64,000 bases of DNA from LMUY01 sp965198895. GTDB lineage: Bacteria; Pseudomonadota; Alphaproteobacteria; Acetobacterales; Acetobacteraceae. The first letter of the stretch is position 1. Each line of letters begins with the position of its first letter. The stretch is from the NCBI GenBank assembly GCA_965198895.1, contig OZ240676.1, positions 2,604,001 through 2,668,000 of the forward strand, in the 5' to 3' direction. A program made the translations under genes and the position numbers. Below are positions 25,541 to 33,847 of the stretch, piece by piece. The notes beneath the pieces were generated by a model. That model made no database searches, was not told the DNA's origin, and saw only the letters and a program-made list of their open reading frames with translations.

Positions 25541-27066
25541 CTTGGGCTGGCGATCGCGACCAAAGCGGCCGTCACCCGCTCGGCCACCCCGGCCCAATCG
25601 CCCGGCCACTCCTGCCGGAATAGGCGGGCGCCGGTGTACCAGGGCGAGTCCTCCCGTTCCAGCATCCAGCGCCAGTCGGGGGCGTGTGGCAGCATCAGCC
25701 AGACTGGGATCCCAAGCGCCCCGGCAAGGTGCGCGACCGCAGTGTCTACGGTGATCACGACGTCCAGTGCGCTAACCGCGGCGGCCGTTTCCCCCCAATC
25801 CGTGAGCCGACCGGAAAAGTCGGGCAGGCCGAATAGCCGCGCTAGATCGTGGGCGCGGGCCCCGGTCTGCAAGCCGATCAGGTTACTTCGCCCGGCGGCA
25901 ATCAGTGGCGCCAGCGCTTGCATCGGCATCGAGCGGCGGCGATCGTTGGAATGGAGCGGATTGCCCGCCCAGACCAGCCCGACCCGCAAGCCGGCTGGCA
26001 ACAGCTCGTCCCAGGCGGCGGCGCGTGCAGGGGCGGGCGACAAATAGCCCGCCGGCGTTGGGATGGTGTGCAGCGTGGTACCGAACCGGAGCGGCAAGCT
26101 CATCTGGTCGACCCAGCAATCATAGGCGGGCTCGGCACCACGGAGGCAGGTCTGCAAACCCTCGATACGGCCCAGGAGTGGCACCAGCGACGGCGCGCAC
26201 CGCAGCACCACCTGGGCGCCGGCGTGCGCGAGCATGGGCAGGTAGCGGGCGAACTGAATTGTGTCCCCCAAGCCTTGTTCGGCGAGCACCAGCACCGTGC
26301 GGCCGCAGAGCGGGCCGCCGTCCCATTCCGGGCCGGGAAGGCTGGCGAAGGCGGCCGGGAAGTTGCGCTTGCGCCACTCGTATTCGTGCCAGCCGGCCGG
26401 CAGATCGCCGCTGAGCAGCAGCGCCACGCCCTGATTCCAGTGCGCCGTCGCGAAATCCGGCCGCAATGCGATCGCTTCGGCACTCGCGGCGATGGCTTCC
26501 GGAAGCTTGCCTGCCCGTATCAGCAGGTCGCCGAGGCTGACATGGGCCTCGACCAGCTCGGGCTTGCATGCCAGGGCGCGGCGGATGTGATGCTCGGCCG
26601 GGTCCACCTGGTCCAACTCGGCATAGGCGTTACCGCAGTTGAGCAGCGCCTCCGCATCGGTTGGGTCCAAAGTAAGGGCGTGTTCAAAGGCCAAGATAGC
26701 CTCCGCCGGGCGCCCGAGTGCTTCCAACGCCGTGCCCCGGAGGCTCTGTGCCGCGGCAAGGCTGGTGTCGGCTGCGAGCGGGGCCAGCGTTCCCAGCGCC
26801 TCCGCAGGGCGATGGCTTGCGAGCAGCGCGCGGGCCAGGTTCAGGCGGCTGTCCCGATGCGCGGGCCGGAGCGCGAGAGCCCGGGTGAGCAAACCCACCG
26901 CCTCGGCCGGATGATCCGACAGCAGGGCGCATTCACCCAGTAGATATAGTGCGTAAGGGTTGTCCGGATCGTGCGCGAGGACCTCGTGCAGGATCGCCTC
27001 CGCCTCAGAGTGGCGGCCCGCGCGGGCGTGGGTGATGGCGTCGATTAAGATGTCGGTCGTGGACAT
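25465..27066 (-). CDS. TPR protein with C-terminal glycosyltransferase-like domain
   Basis: 533 residues from the ATG at 27066 (MSTTDILIDAITHARAGRHSEAEAIL). Residues 1 to about 240 are tetratricopeptide repeats (for example DPDNPYALYLLGECALLSDHPAEA and DPTDAEALLNCGNAYAELDQ). The C-terminal half resembles the heptosyltransferase / GT9-GT41 fold, with GLVWAGNPLHSNDRRRSM and the nucleotide-sugar-binding-like DVVITVDTAVAHLAGALG. Such TPR-transferases are common in Acetobacteraceae and may glycosylate surface proteins or polysaccharide. It lies 23 bases after the rsmD stop on the same strand. The last 25 residues overlap fabG in antisense. Confidence 0.8.
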   Translation of the reverse strand: MSTTDILIDAITHARAGRHSEAEAILHEVLAHDPDNPYALYLLGECALLSDHPAEAVGLLTRALALRPAHRDSRLNLARALLASHRPAEALGTLAPLAADTSLAAAQSLRGTALEALGRPAEAILAFEHALTLDPTDAEALLNCGNAYAELDQVDPAEHHIRRALACKPELVEAHVSLGDLLIRAGKLPEAIAASAEAIALRPDFATAHWNQGVALLLSGDLPAGWHEYEWRKRNFPAAFASLPGPEWDGGPLCGRTVLVLAEQGLGDTIQFARYLPMLAHAGAQVVLRCAPSLVPLLGRIEGLQTCLRGAEPAYDCWVDQMSLPLRFGTTLHTIPTPAGYLSPAPARAAAWDELLPAGLRVGLVWAGNPLHSNDRRRSMPMQALAPLIAAGRSNLIGLQTGARAHDLARLFGLPDFSGRLTDWGETAAAVSALDVVITVDTAVAHLAGALGIPVWLMLPHAPDWRWMLEREDSPWYTGARLFRQEWPGDWAGVAERVTAALVAIASPSYTMAMPPLTWSVAPVTQPASAEAR

Positions 27067-27089
27067 GATGGCAGGATCGCTGCCAAAGA

Positions 27090-27635
27090 TTACGAAACCG
27101 GAAACACCCGCCAAATGGAGACCCGGCCGGCCCCGTGGGTGCGCTCCGCGAGCAATTCGCCCAGCGCCGGCGTTTCGTCCCGGGCCGCTTCAGCCACCAG
27201 CAGCGCGCCGTGGGCGAGCCATCCCGCGTGGGCCAGTGCCGTCACCGCCGCCGGCAGCAGGTCCGCATCGTAGGGTGGGTCCAGAAATGCCAGATCGCAC
27301 GGGCGGCCCGGCGGGGGATGCAGCACGTCGGTCGCGATGACCTGGGCCGCTGCCCCCTCGCAGCTGGCGATGTTGGCGCGGAGCACCGCCAAGGCCGCTC
27401 GGTCCCGCTCCATGAACACGGCGGACTCGGCGCCGCGGGACAGCGCCTCCAGCCCCAGCGCGCCGGTGCCGGCGAAGGCGTCCAGCACCGCCATTCCGTC
27501 CAAGCGGCCACCCCACGGGGCGTGCAGCAGCATGTCGAACACCGCCTGCCGCAGCCGTTCCGCCGTGGGCCGCGTTGCTAGACCCGGCGGCGCACGCAGC
27601 GTGCGACCCCGCCAGCGTCCGGCGATGATCCTCAG
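27090..27635 (-). CDS. rsmD: 16S rRNA (guanine(966)-N(2))-methyltransferase, apparent CTG start
   Basis: About 181 residues. RsmD methylates N2 of G966 in 16S rRNA using SAM. The SAM-binding region is VLDAFAGTGALGLEALSRGA and the catalytic N6/N2-MTase motif is LAFLDPPYDADLL. The conserved N terminus RIIAGRWRGRTL is preceded directly by CTG at 27635, which overlaps the upstream pseudouridine synthase stop (27632-27634). No ATG, GTG or TTG occurs in frame nearby, so either CTG initiates by translational coupling or a sequencing error hides a normal start. Length equals the family norm. Confidence 0.88.
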   Translation of the reverse strand: MRIIAGRWRGRTLRAPPGLATRPTAERLRQAVFDMLLHAPWGGRLDGMAVLDAFAGTGALGLEALSRGAESAVFMERDRAALAVLRANIASCEGAAAQVIATDVLHPPPGRPCDLAFLDPPYDADLLPAAVTALAHAGWLAHGALLVAEAARDETPALGELLAERTHGAGRVSIWRVFPVS

Positions 27636-28384
27636 CGGGTCTTCTCTTTGGGGAGATCCGGCAGCTGTTCGCGCAGCACCTTGCCGCTGATCTCGTCCAC
27701 GCCGCCGCGGTCGAGGTTGCCCAGCTGGAACGGCCCGTAGGCCACGCGGATCAGCCGGGTCACCTGCAGGTTGAGGTGCGCCATGACCTTGCGCACCTCG
27801 CGATTGCGGCCCTCGCGCAAGGCAACGCTGAGCCAGGTGTTGCTGATTGCGCGTGAGTCCACCGCCGCCTCGATCGGGCCGTACTTGACGCCGTCCACCG
27901 TCACGCCGTCCGCCAGCCCGGCGAGCGCGCGGCTCGGCACTACGCCGTGCACACGGACGCGGTAGCGGCGGATCCAGCCGTTGGACGGCAGTTCCAACCG
28001 CCGCGCCAGGCCGCCATCGTTGGTCAGCAGCAGCAGGCCCTCGCTGTTCAGGTCCAGCCGCCCGACGCTGACGACGCGGGGCAGGTGCTCGGGAAGTCGC
28101 TCGAACACGGTGGGGCGGCCTTCCGGGTCCTTGTGGGTGGTCACCAGGCCCTCGGGCTTGTGGTAGCGCCATAATTTGGCGCGGTCCGGCGAGTCGACCA
28201 CCTTGTTGCCGACCTGCACGATGTCGCCGTCGCTGACGAAGGTGGCGGGGTGGATAACGGGGGCGCCGTTGAGGCGGATCTTGCCCTCCTCGATCAGCTT
28301 TTCCGCGTCACGCCGGCTGGCGACACCGGCGCGGGCCAGCCATTTGGCGATCCGCTCGCCGCGTTCGGCGGGTTCGTCACTCAC
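27632..28384 (-). CDS. Ribosomal large subunit pseudouridine synthase (RluB/RsuA family)
   Basis: A 250-residue enzyme that isomerises uridine to pseudouridine in rRNA. An S4 RNA-binding domain opens the protein (RIAKWLARAGVASRRDAEKLIEEGKIRLNG), followed by the RsuA-type catalytic domain with GRLDLNSEGLLLLTNDG, which carries the catalytic aspartate (GRLD), and the family's REGRNREVRKVMAHL near the C terminus. RluB (U2605 of 23S) is the most likely assignment for an alphaproteobacterium, but RluE or RsuA cannot be excluded. It starts with GTG at 28384, overlapping the upstream amidotransferase gene by 8 bases, and overlaps rsmD at its end. Confidence 0.88.
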   Translation of the reverse strand: MSDEPAERGERIAKWLARAGVASRRDAEKLIEEGKIRLNGAPVIHPATFVSDGDIVQVGNKVVDSPDRAKLWRYHKPEGLVTTHKDPEGRPTVFERLPEHLPRVVSVGRLDLNSEGLLLLTNDGGLARRLELPSNGWIRRYRVRVHGVVPSRALAGLADGVTVDGVKYGPIEAAVDSRAISNTWLSVALREGRNREVRKVMAHLNLQVTRLIRVAYGPFQLGNLDRGGVDEISGKVLREQLPDLPKEKTR

Positions 28385-29090
28385 GGGCGGCGGCGATGAA
28401 GGCGTCGAACACGCGGCGATCGCCCGGGTCGATCAGGAATTCCGGATGCCATTGCAGCCCCAAGGCGAAGCGATACCGCGCATCCTCCACGCCCTCGATC
28501 ACCCCGTCCGGCGCCGTGGCGTTCACCACGGCATGCGGCCCGGGCGCGGCCACCGCCTGGTGGTGCGCCGAGTTCACCTGCATCGTGTCCGCCCCCACCA
28601 GGCGGTGGAGCAGCGTGCCCGGCACGACCGCAACCGAGTGGCCGGGTTCGTTGCGCGGGTTGGCCTGCTCGTGCTCCAGCGCGTCTGCCACCGTATCGGG
28701 AATGTGCTGGATCAGCGTGCCACCCAGCGCCACCGCGAGCAGTTGCTGGCCACCGCAGATTCCCAGCACCGGCATATTCCGCGCCAGCGCGCCCTGCACC
28801 AGCGCCAATTCGGCCGAGGTGCGGCGGTCCTTCAGGGTGACGGTGGCGTGCACGGTGGTGGCGCCGTACAGCGCCGGGTCGACGTCGAACGCGCCGCCGG
28901 TCACCACCAGCCCGTCCAGCCGGTCCAGCATCTCGGCGGCCAGCTCGGGATCGTGCGGCAGCGCCACCGGCAGCCCGCCCGACCCGGCGACTGCATCCGT
29001 GTAGTTCGCGCGCAACGCATACCAAGGAAAACGCGACCAGCCGCCGGGCTGCTCGGCATCCAGGGTCACGCCGATGAGAGGTCTGGTCAT
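28377..29090 (-). CDS. Class I glutamine amidotransferase-like hydrolase (peptidase C26, PuuD-like)
   Basis: About 237 residues from the ATG at 29090. The family hydrolyses gamma-glutamyl amides such as gamma-glutamyl-GABA. The nucleophile cysteine is in LGICGGQQLLAVALGG, and the His-Glu pair of the triad in GLQWHPEFLID. The N terminus RPLIGVTLDAEQPGG and the substrate-side VNSAHHQAV motif are typical of PuuD-type C26 enzymes. It is the first gene of the minus-strand run into the pseudouridine synthase and rsmD. Only 44 bases separate it from the divergent tadA. Confidence 0.88.
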   Translation of the reverse strand: MTRPLIGVTLDAEQPGGWSRFPWYALRANYTDAVAGSGGLPVALPHDPELAAEMLDRLDGLVVTGGAFDVDPALYGATTVHATVTLKDRRTSAELALVQGALARNMPVLGICGGQQLLAVALGGTLIQHIPDTVADALEHEQANPRNEPGHSVAVVPGTLLHRLVGADTMQVNSAHHQAVAAPGPHAVVNATAPDGVIEGVEDARYRFALGLQWHPEFLIDPGDRRVFDAFIAAARE

Positions 29091-29134
29091 GCCCGTCCCT
29101 AGACCCGGCGCCCACATGGGGGCAAGACGCGTCG

Positions 29135-29575
29135 ATGGACGGGATGGCGATCGCGCTGGTTGAAGCGGACGCGGCAGGCGCGCGGGGCGAGGTTCCGGTG
29201 GGGGCTGTCGTGCTCGGGCTTGATGGCACGCTGCTGGCCCGCGCGGGCAACGCGGTCGAGGCGACGCATGATGCCAGCGCTCATGCCGAAATGCTGGCGA
29301 TGCGGGAAGCGGCTCGCGTGCTGGGGTCGCCGCGGCTGATCGGCTGCACCGTGTTCGTGACGCTGGAGCCCTGCCCCATGTGCGCGGCAGCGATGGTGCA
29401 TTTCCGTGTCGGGCGGGCCGTGTTCGGCGCGTATGACCCGAAAGGTGGCGGGGTGGACCACGGCCCGCGTGTGTTCGACGCCCCCGGTTGCCTGCATCGC
29501 CCCGAGATCGTCGGCGGCGTGCGCGAGGCCGAGGCAGCGGCGCTGCTGCAGCGTTTCTTCCAAGAGAGAAGGTAG
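29135..29575 (+). CDS. tadA: tRNA adenosine(34) deaminase
   Basis: A 146-residue zinc deaminase that converts A34 to inosine in the tRNA-Arg(ACG) anticodon. The zinc site is complete: His50 with the proton shuttle Glu52 in HAEM, and Cys80/Cys83 in LEPCPMC. Downstream VFGAYDPKGGGVDHG and the C-terminal EAAALLQRFFQERR match TadA. The ATG at 29135 could be replaced by one three codons later. It heads a plus-strand group with the ELM1-like gene and the 622-residue unknown. Confidence 0.92.
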   Translation: MDGMAIALVEADAAGARGEVPVGAVVLGLDGTLLARAGNAVEATHDASAHAEMLAMREAARVLGSPRLIGCTVFVTLEPCPMCAAAMVHFRVGRAVFGAYDPKGGGVDHGPRVFDAPGCLHRPEIVGGVREAEAAALLQRFFQERR

Positions 29576-29594
29576 CCCGCTTGAACCAAGATCG

Positions 29595-29710
29595 TCTTCT
29601 CCCTCTCCCCTTGTGGGAGAGGGTCGGGGTGAGGGGTGGCCATCCGCTCGGTTCGTGGCTGAAGCGGCCCTCACCCCGGCCCTCTCCCGTGAAGGACGGG
29701 AGAGGGAGAT
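29595..29710. repeat. Inverted pair of CCCTCTCCCG palindromes (family A) ahead of the ELM1-like gene
   Basis: Units at about 29595-29640 and 29666-29710 each contain a hairpin of CCCTCTCCC and GGGAGAGGG type with the GGTGAGGG/CCCTCACC flank. The right unit ends in GGGAGAGGGAGATG, so its last bases form the ribosome-binding site and run into the start codon of the next gene at 29709. Confidence 0.88.
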
Positions 29711-30629
29711 GAATAGCGTCATGCTTGCCGAGGACCTCGCTGGCATGCGGTCGCAGGTGTTGGGGCTGGCCGAGGCCGCCGGGCTTGAGCCGCGCGACGT
29801 CCGGCTGCTGCCGCGTCTGCCCTGGTGGTGGATGCCGGGCCGGTATTGGCCCTCGCCGCTGCGGGCGGTGCGGATCACCACACCGCCCGAACCCCTGGCA
29901 CTCGGCTGTGGCGGCAAAGCGGCCCCGGTGCTGGCGGCGCTGAAGCGGCGCGGCAAGCTGACCGTGCAGATCCAGCACCCCCGCATGGATTTGCGCCACT
30001 TCGACCAGGTCGTGGTGACCCGGCATGACGAACTCACCGGCCCGAACGTCATCGTCACCCGCACCGCGCTGCACCGGGTCACGCCGGCCCGGCTTGCGGC
30101 AGCGCGCACCGAATGGGCAGGCCGCCTCGCCCATTTGCCCCGCCCCCTGGTCGCCGTGCTGGTGGGCGGCAGCAACGGCCGCTTCCGGCTGGAGGAAGCG
30201 GAGGGCACCGCGCTCGCCGCCCAACTCGCCGCCATGGTGCGGGCGGACGGCGTTGGCGTCGCCGTCACCCCCTCCCGCCGCACGTCGCCGCTGGTGGTGG
30301 ACGCGCTGCGGGCCGCGCTGGAGCCGCTCGGCGGCCTGGTGTGGGACGGGCAAGGCGAGAACCCGTATTTCGGCATGCTGGCCTGCGCCGACGCGATCGT
30401 GGTGACCGCCGACAGCGTGTCCATGGTGTCCGAAGCGGTGGCGACCGCCGTCCCCGTGCTGATCGCCGACCTGCCGGGGCGATCCCGCCGCATCGGCGGC
30501 TTCCTGCGGGGGTTGCAGCGCGACGGCCGCACCCGCATTTTCCGAGGCCGGCTGGAGGTGTGGCCCACCTCCGCGCTGGACGACACGCAAGAGGCCGCCG
30601 ATACCGTCCGCCGTCGATTGGGGTTCTAA
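29709..30629 (+). CDS. ELM1-like protein (mitochondrial fission ELM1 family, DUF1022)
   Basis: A 306-residue protein of the family named after plant ELM1, frequent in alphaproteobacteria. Distinctive stretches are ALGCGGKAAPVLAALKRRG, VQIQHPRMDLRHFDQVVV, AVLVGGSNGRFRL and CADAIVVTADSVSMVSEA; the last resembles a glycosyltransferase-B nucleotide-binding segment, in line with structural suggestions for the family. Biochemical function in bacteria is unknown. The ATG at 29709 is within the tail of the palindromic repeat, whose GGGAGAGGGAG supplies a strong ribosome-binding site. The next gene follows after 4 bases. Confidence 0.85.
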   Translation: MNSVMLAEDLAGMRSQVLGLAEAAGLEPRDVRLLPRLPWWWMPGRYWPSPLRAVRITTPPEPLALGCGGKAAPVLAALKRRGKLTVQIQHPRMDLRHFDQVVVTRHDELTGPNVIVTRTALHRVTPARLAAARTEWAGRLAHLPRPLVAVLVGGSNGRFRLEEAEGTALAAQLAAMVRADGVGVAVTPSRRTSPLVVDALRAALEPLGGLVWDGQGENPYFGMLACADAIVVTADSVSMVSEAVATAVPVLIADLPGRSRRIGGFLRGLQRDGRTRIFRGRLEVWPTSALDDTQEAADTVRRRLGF

Positions 30630-30633
30630 CCAT

Positions 30634-32502
30634 ATGCTCGCTATCCAGACATTCGACGCGCGGCAGGGCGGCAACGTGCTGTATAAGGCATTCGCCCATC
30701 CGCTGGCCGCCGAGGCGATTGCCCGCTTGGCCGCGGGCATCACCGGGCCGCTCGCCGTCTACGATCCGGACGGGGTGGCGGACGCGCTGTTCGCCCTGCA
30801 CCCGGAGATGCCGGCCCCAATCGAATTGTTCGTCCACGACACGCAGCAGATCGGCCAGCGCCGCGCCGGTTGCCTGGCGCAGCCGCTGACCGATCTGGGC
30901 CAGTCCACCGCCGGCACGCTGCTGGTGGCAAGCTTCGACGCGGCCAAGCTGGCGGATCGCATCCGCCCGCTGCTGCCGCCCGGCATGGCGCTCGCAACGC
31001 TGGACACCACCAAGTTGCCGGCGGAGATGCTGACCAATCCGCGCCGCTACCTCGATACGCTGAACTTCGCCACCAACTATGCCTTCTTCCGCGACGCGGA
31101 CGGGCTGTCGACCCGGCTGGTGACCGCCAATTACTGGGCCAGCTACGGCGCCGGGCCGGTGCGGCTGTGGCTGCGGCTGTTCGGCGAGGATGGCGTCGTG
31201 CTGGCCGAGTGGGAGCAGCCCTTGCCCGCCACCGCCGGCGGTGTGTCCATCGACAGCGCCGAGGTGCGCGCGCGCTTCGGCCTCGGGCCGTTCCGCGGCC
31301 AATTGTTCCTGCACGCGATCGGGGTCGCCGGGCACGACATCATCAAATACGCGCTCGACACGTACGGCACCGGGGACGAACCCAGCCTGTCCTGCACGCA
31401 CGACGCCAATGCCTGGCCGTCCGACCGCTACGCCGGGCTGCCGGCCCCGCGCGAGGGCGAGCGCGTGGTCCTGTGGGTGCAGAACAGCCACGCGGCGCCG
31501 ATCCCCGCCGGGACCTTGGCGTTGGACCGCATGGGGGCGGAGCAGCCCGTGACCTTGGACGAGGACGTGCCCCCCTTCGCCAGCGTCGCGTTGGACGTGG
31601 CCAAGCTGCTGCCCGGCCTGCGCTGGCCCGCGCAGATCGAACTGCGCTCTGGCCGCCACATGGTGCGGCCGCGCTACGAGGTGGTGCAGAACGGCCGCAC
31701 CCGCATCGCCCACGTGAACGTGGAGCGCGCCGACCTCAAGCCCGACCCCGGCATTCCGGCGCTGTCCAACCTGCTGGGCCGCGGCTATCTGCTGCCGTTC
31801 CCGGTGCTGCCGGCGGACCGCTTCTCCACCGTGGTGCAGCCGACGCCGATGGCCGAGACGCAGGCCGACCTGCCGATTCGGCTGGACGTGTTCTCGCCCG
31901 ACGGCAAGCTGGTGGCCGAGCGCTTCCTGGGCCGCCTGCCCCGCAACCACGACCTGGCGCTGGAACTGGACTCCGCCGGCGGCCACGCCGAGCTGGTGTA
32001 CGACTTCCGCGAGGGCGGCGGTGCCGATGGCTGGCTGCACTGCCTCGCCCGCTACGAGGACCGCCGCAGCGGCCACGCGGCCGAGACGAGTTTCGGCGCG
32101 CACATCTTCAACACGCTGATGACCTACAAGGGCGAGCCGCAATCCTATAGCGGCCCGCCCCCCGGCCTCTCGACCCGGCTGTTCCTGCGGTTGGGCGAGG
32201 GTGCGCAGCAATCCTTCGCGCACTTGATCTACCCGGCCTCCGCCGCCTGGCACCCGCATTCGACCACCCGCCTGTTCCTGCACGACGCGGACGGGACGGT
32301 GATCGCGGAGGAGGGCGTGGCGATCGCCTGCTCCGGCTCGACGATGGTGTGGCCGCACGAGGTGTTCAGCGCGGCTTTGCTGCAGCGGGCCGGTGCGCGG
32401 GGCTACGTGATGGTGGACGACCGGACGTGCCGGCTATTCGGCTACCACGGGCTGATGGACGATCGCGGCGGGTTCTCGCTGGATCATATGTTCGGGTTTT
32501 AG
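30634..32502 (+). CDS. Unknown conserved-looking protein, 622 residues
   Basis: I do not recognise a family. The protein has no signal peptide or membrane segment. Long stretches alternate as in beta-sandwich domains (for example RLWLRLFGEDGVVLAEWEQPL, IPIRLDVF-like DLPIRLDVFSPDGKLVAERF, and TRLFLHDADGTVIAEEGVAI), each shaped like a carbohydrate-binding or immunoglobulin-like strand pair. The N-terminal 130 residues look like a separate alpha/beta unit (ALFALHPEMPAPIELFVHD). Codon use is that of the neighbours, so it is a resident gene. It begins 4 bases after the ELM1-like gene and must be co-translated with it, suggesting a joint, perhaps glycan- or envelope-related, role. Confidence 0.8.
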   Translation: MLAIQTFDARQGGNVLYKAFAHPLAAEAIARLAAGITGPLAVYDPDGVADALFALHPEMPAPIELFVHDTQQIGQRRAGCLAQPLTDLGQSTAGTLLVASFDAAKLADRIRPLLPPGMALATLDTTKLPAEMLTNPRRYLDTLNFATNYAFFRDADGLSTRLVTANYWASYGAGPVRLWLRLFGEDGVVLAEWEQPLPATAGGVSIDSAEVRARFGLGPFRGQLFLHAIGVAGHDIIKYALDTYGTGDEPSLSCTHDANAWPSDRYAGLPAPREGERVVLWVQNSHAAPIPAGTLALDRMGAEQPVTLDEDVPPFASVALDVAKLLPGLRWPAQIELRSGRHMVRPRYEVVQNGRTRIAHVNVERADLKPDPGIPALSNLLGRGYLLPFPVLPADRFSTVVQPTPMAETQADLPIRLDVFSPDGKLVAERFLGRLPRNHDLALELDSAGGHAELVYDFREGGGADGWLHCLARYEDRRSGHAAETSFGAHIFNTLMTYKGEPQSYSGPPPGLSTRLFLRLGEGAQQSFAHLIYPASAAWHPHSTTRLFLHDADGTVIAEEGVAIACSGSTMVWPHEVFSAALLQRAGARGYVMVDDRTCRLFGYHGLMDDRGGFSLDHMFGF

Positions 32503-32677
32503 CAAGGCATCGCGCTGGACATCGACGTAGGGGCGGCCACGGCCGCTGCCCTCCTTCACATCGCTGGCGCCCAGGGCGAGTAAGCTCACCTTCATTGTTT
32601 TCGGGTGAGGTGGATTTCTGCACCGGTAAGCCATCGCGGGCTTGGCTCCATCACCCGGCGTCGACGGGGATGAGACG

Positions 32678-33844
32678 ATGACGATGCCAACGCTACGCCT
32701 CTCCGAATTGGATGCCGTCAGGGGTTGGGCCGCGTTGTCCGTGGTCGTGTTCCACGTCTTCTGGGAGACGTTCGGCGTTGTAGAGCCGAGCTTTCGCAAT
32801 CCAGTGACAGCGCCTTTCATCAATGGGGACGCAGACGTCGCCATATTCTTTGTTCTGTCAGGCGATGTACTTGTCTACGGCTTTCTCGCGACCGGCAATC
32901 CGGTCGGCATTCAGCGAACGGCCATCAAACGATATCTGCGGCTGACTCTGCCAATAACAGCCGCCTCCGCCCTGGTGTGGGCCCTCGTGCATCTGAGGTT
33001 GTCGTGGTGGGACCAGGCCAGCGTACTGGTTCACCGGGGGAGTTGGTTCAGCGTGCTCCCGCGAAACCACATGACGCTCGGAGATCTGATTTATTACTCT
33101 TTCCGGGACGTCTATTCACCGCATCCCAGTCACGAGTTCATCAGTTTTCTTTGGACGATGCGTATCGAGCTTTTTGGCTCGGCAGCCGTGATCCTGTATG
33201 CCTTTGTTCAACAACGCATCGCTTGCAAGAAGATCATTCTCGCAGCGCTCATTGCCTGGCTTTACAGTGCCGGCAGCGACTACGCCCCATTTTTCGTCGG
33301 TGTGATGATCGCGCAGGCCCGCACCGAAGGCGTTTTCGAGCGCGACTTCAAACTGCGGTCTACCAGTTCTAGCTGTTTGATTGTGGCCGGGTTGCTGCTC
33401 AGCGATTTGGATATGCAGGGGTTTCATTGGACAGCGCGGCCAAGCACCGCCATTGCCATCCTCATTGTCACCGGGATCGTCGGCAATCAACCGCTATGTG
33501 CGTTCTTGGCCCGGAATAGAGTATCGCAGTTTCTTGGCCACCTGTCTTTTCCGCTCTACTTGGTGAATTTGGCCGTCATCATCGGGCCAATGTCTTGGGC
33601 GATCGTCTGGGCCGATCGGCGGGGGCTCGACACCACCCTCGACCATCTAGCGATTGCGCTCGCGACCGTTGGGGTTTGCGTCGTGTCCGCCTGGATGTTT
33701 TCCCCTGTCGAGCGCGGCACTGCCATCGTCAATCGGTTGGTAGTGGCGGCCGCCGAGGGCCGTGTTCGTGGCTGGGCCACGACAAACCGTATCCCTCCGC
33801 TCGTACCCGCTGCTACCCTCGGCATAATGCCATCGGGGGAATGA
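32678..33844 (+). CDS. Acyltransferase 3 family membrane protein (OafA-like)
   Basis: About 388 residues from the ATG at 32678. Integral membrane acyltransferases of this family O-acylate surface glycans. The N terminus SELDAVRGWAALSVVVFHVFW is the family opening with the catalytic histidine in FHVFW, followed by an ADVAIFFVLSGDVLVYGF block (usually SGF) and RYLRLTLP. About ten hydrophobic segments follow, and there is no SGNH domain. Base composition is visibly lower in GC than the neighbours, with more AT-ending codons, so horizontal acquisition is likely. It starts 175 bases after the 622-residue gene; that gap shows no gene. Confidence 0.85.
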   Translation: MTMPTLRLSELDAVRGWAALSVVVFHVFWETFGVVEPSFRNPVTAPFINGDADVAIFFVLSGDVLVYGFLATGNPVGIQRTAIKRYLRLTLPITAASALVWALVHLRLSWWDQASVLVHRGSWFSVLPRNHMTLGDLIYYSFRDVYSPHPSHEFISFLWTMRIELFGSAAVILYAFVQQRIACKKIILAALIAWLYSAGSDYAPFFVGVMIAQARTEGVFERDFKLRSTSSSCLIVAGLLLSDLDMQGFHWTARPSTAIAILIVTGIVGNQPLCAFLARNRVSQFLGHLSFPLYLVNLAVIIGPMSWAIVWADRRGLDTTLDHLAIALATVGVCVVSAWMFSPVERGTAIVNRLVVAAAEGRVRGWATTNRIPPLVPAATLGIMPSGE

Positions 33845-33847
33845 ACC

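Noticed and set aside
28377..30743. 788-codon minus-strand frame spanning several genes
   Set aside because: Only its C-terminal 237 codons are the real amidotransferase gene; the rest is antisense to tadA and the ELM1-like gene.
30265..32358. 697-codon minus-strand frame opposite the 622-residue protein
   Set aside because: Antisense composition (Gly/Arg/His/Gln-rich). The plus-strand frame is coupled to the upstream gene and has normal protein composition.
32434..32623. Minus-strand frame in the gap after the 622-residue gene (MKVSLLALGASDVKEG)
   Set aside because: Short, without ribosome-binding site or recognisable family; overlaps the 3' end of the unknown gene.
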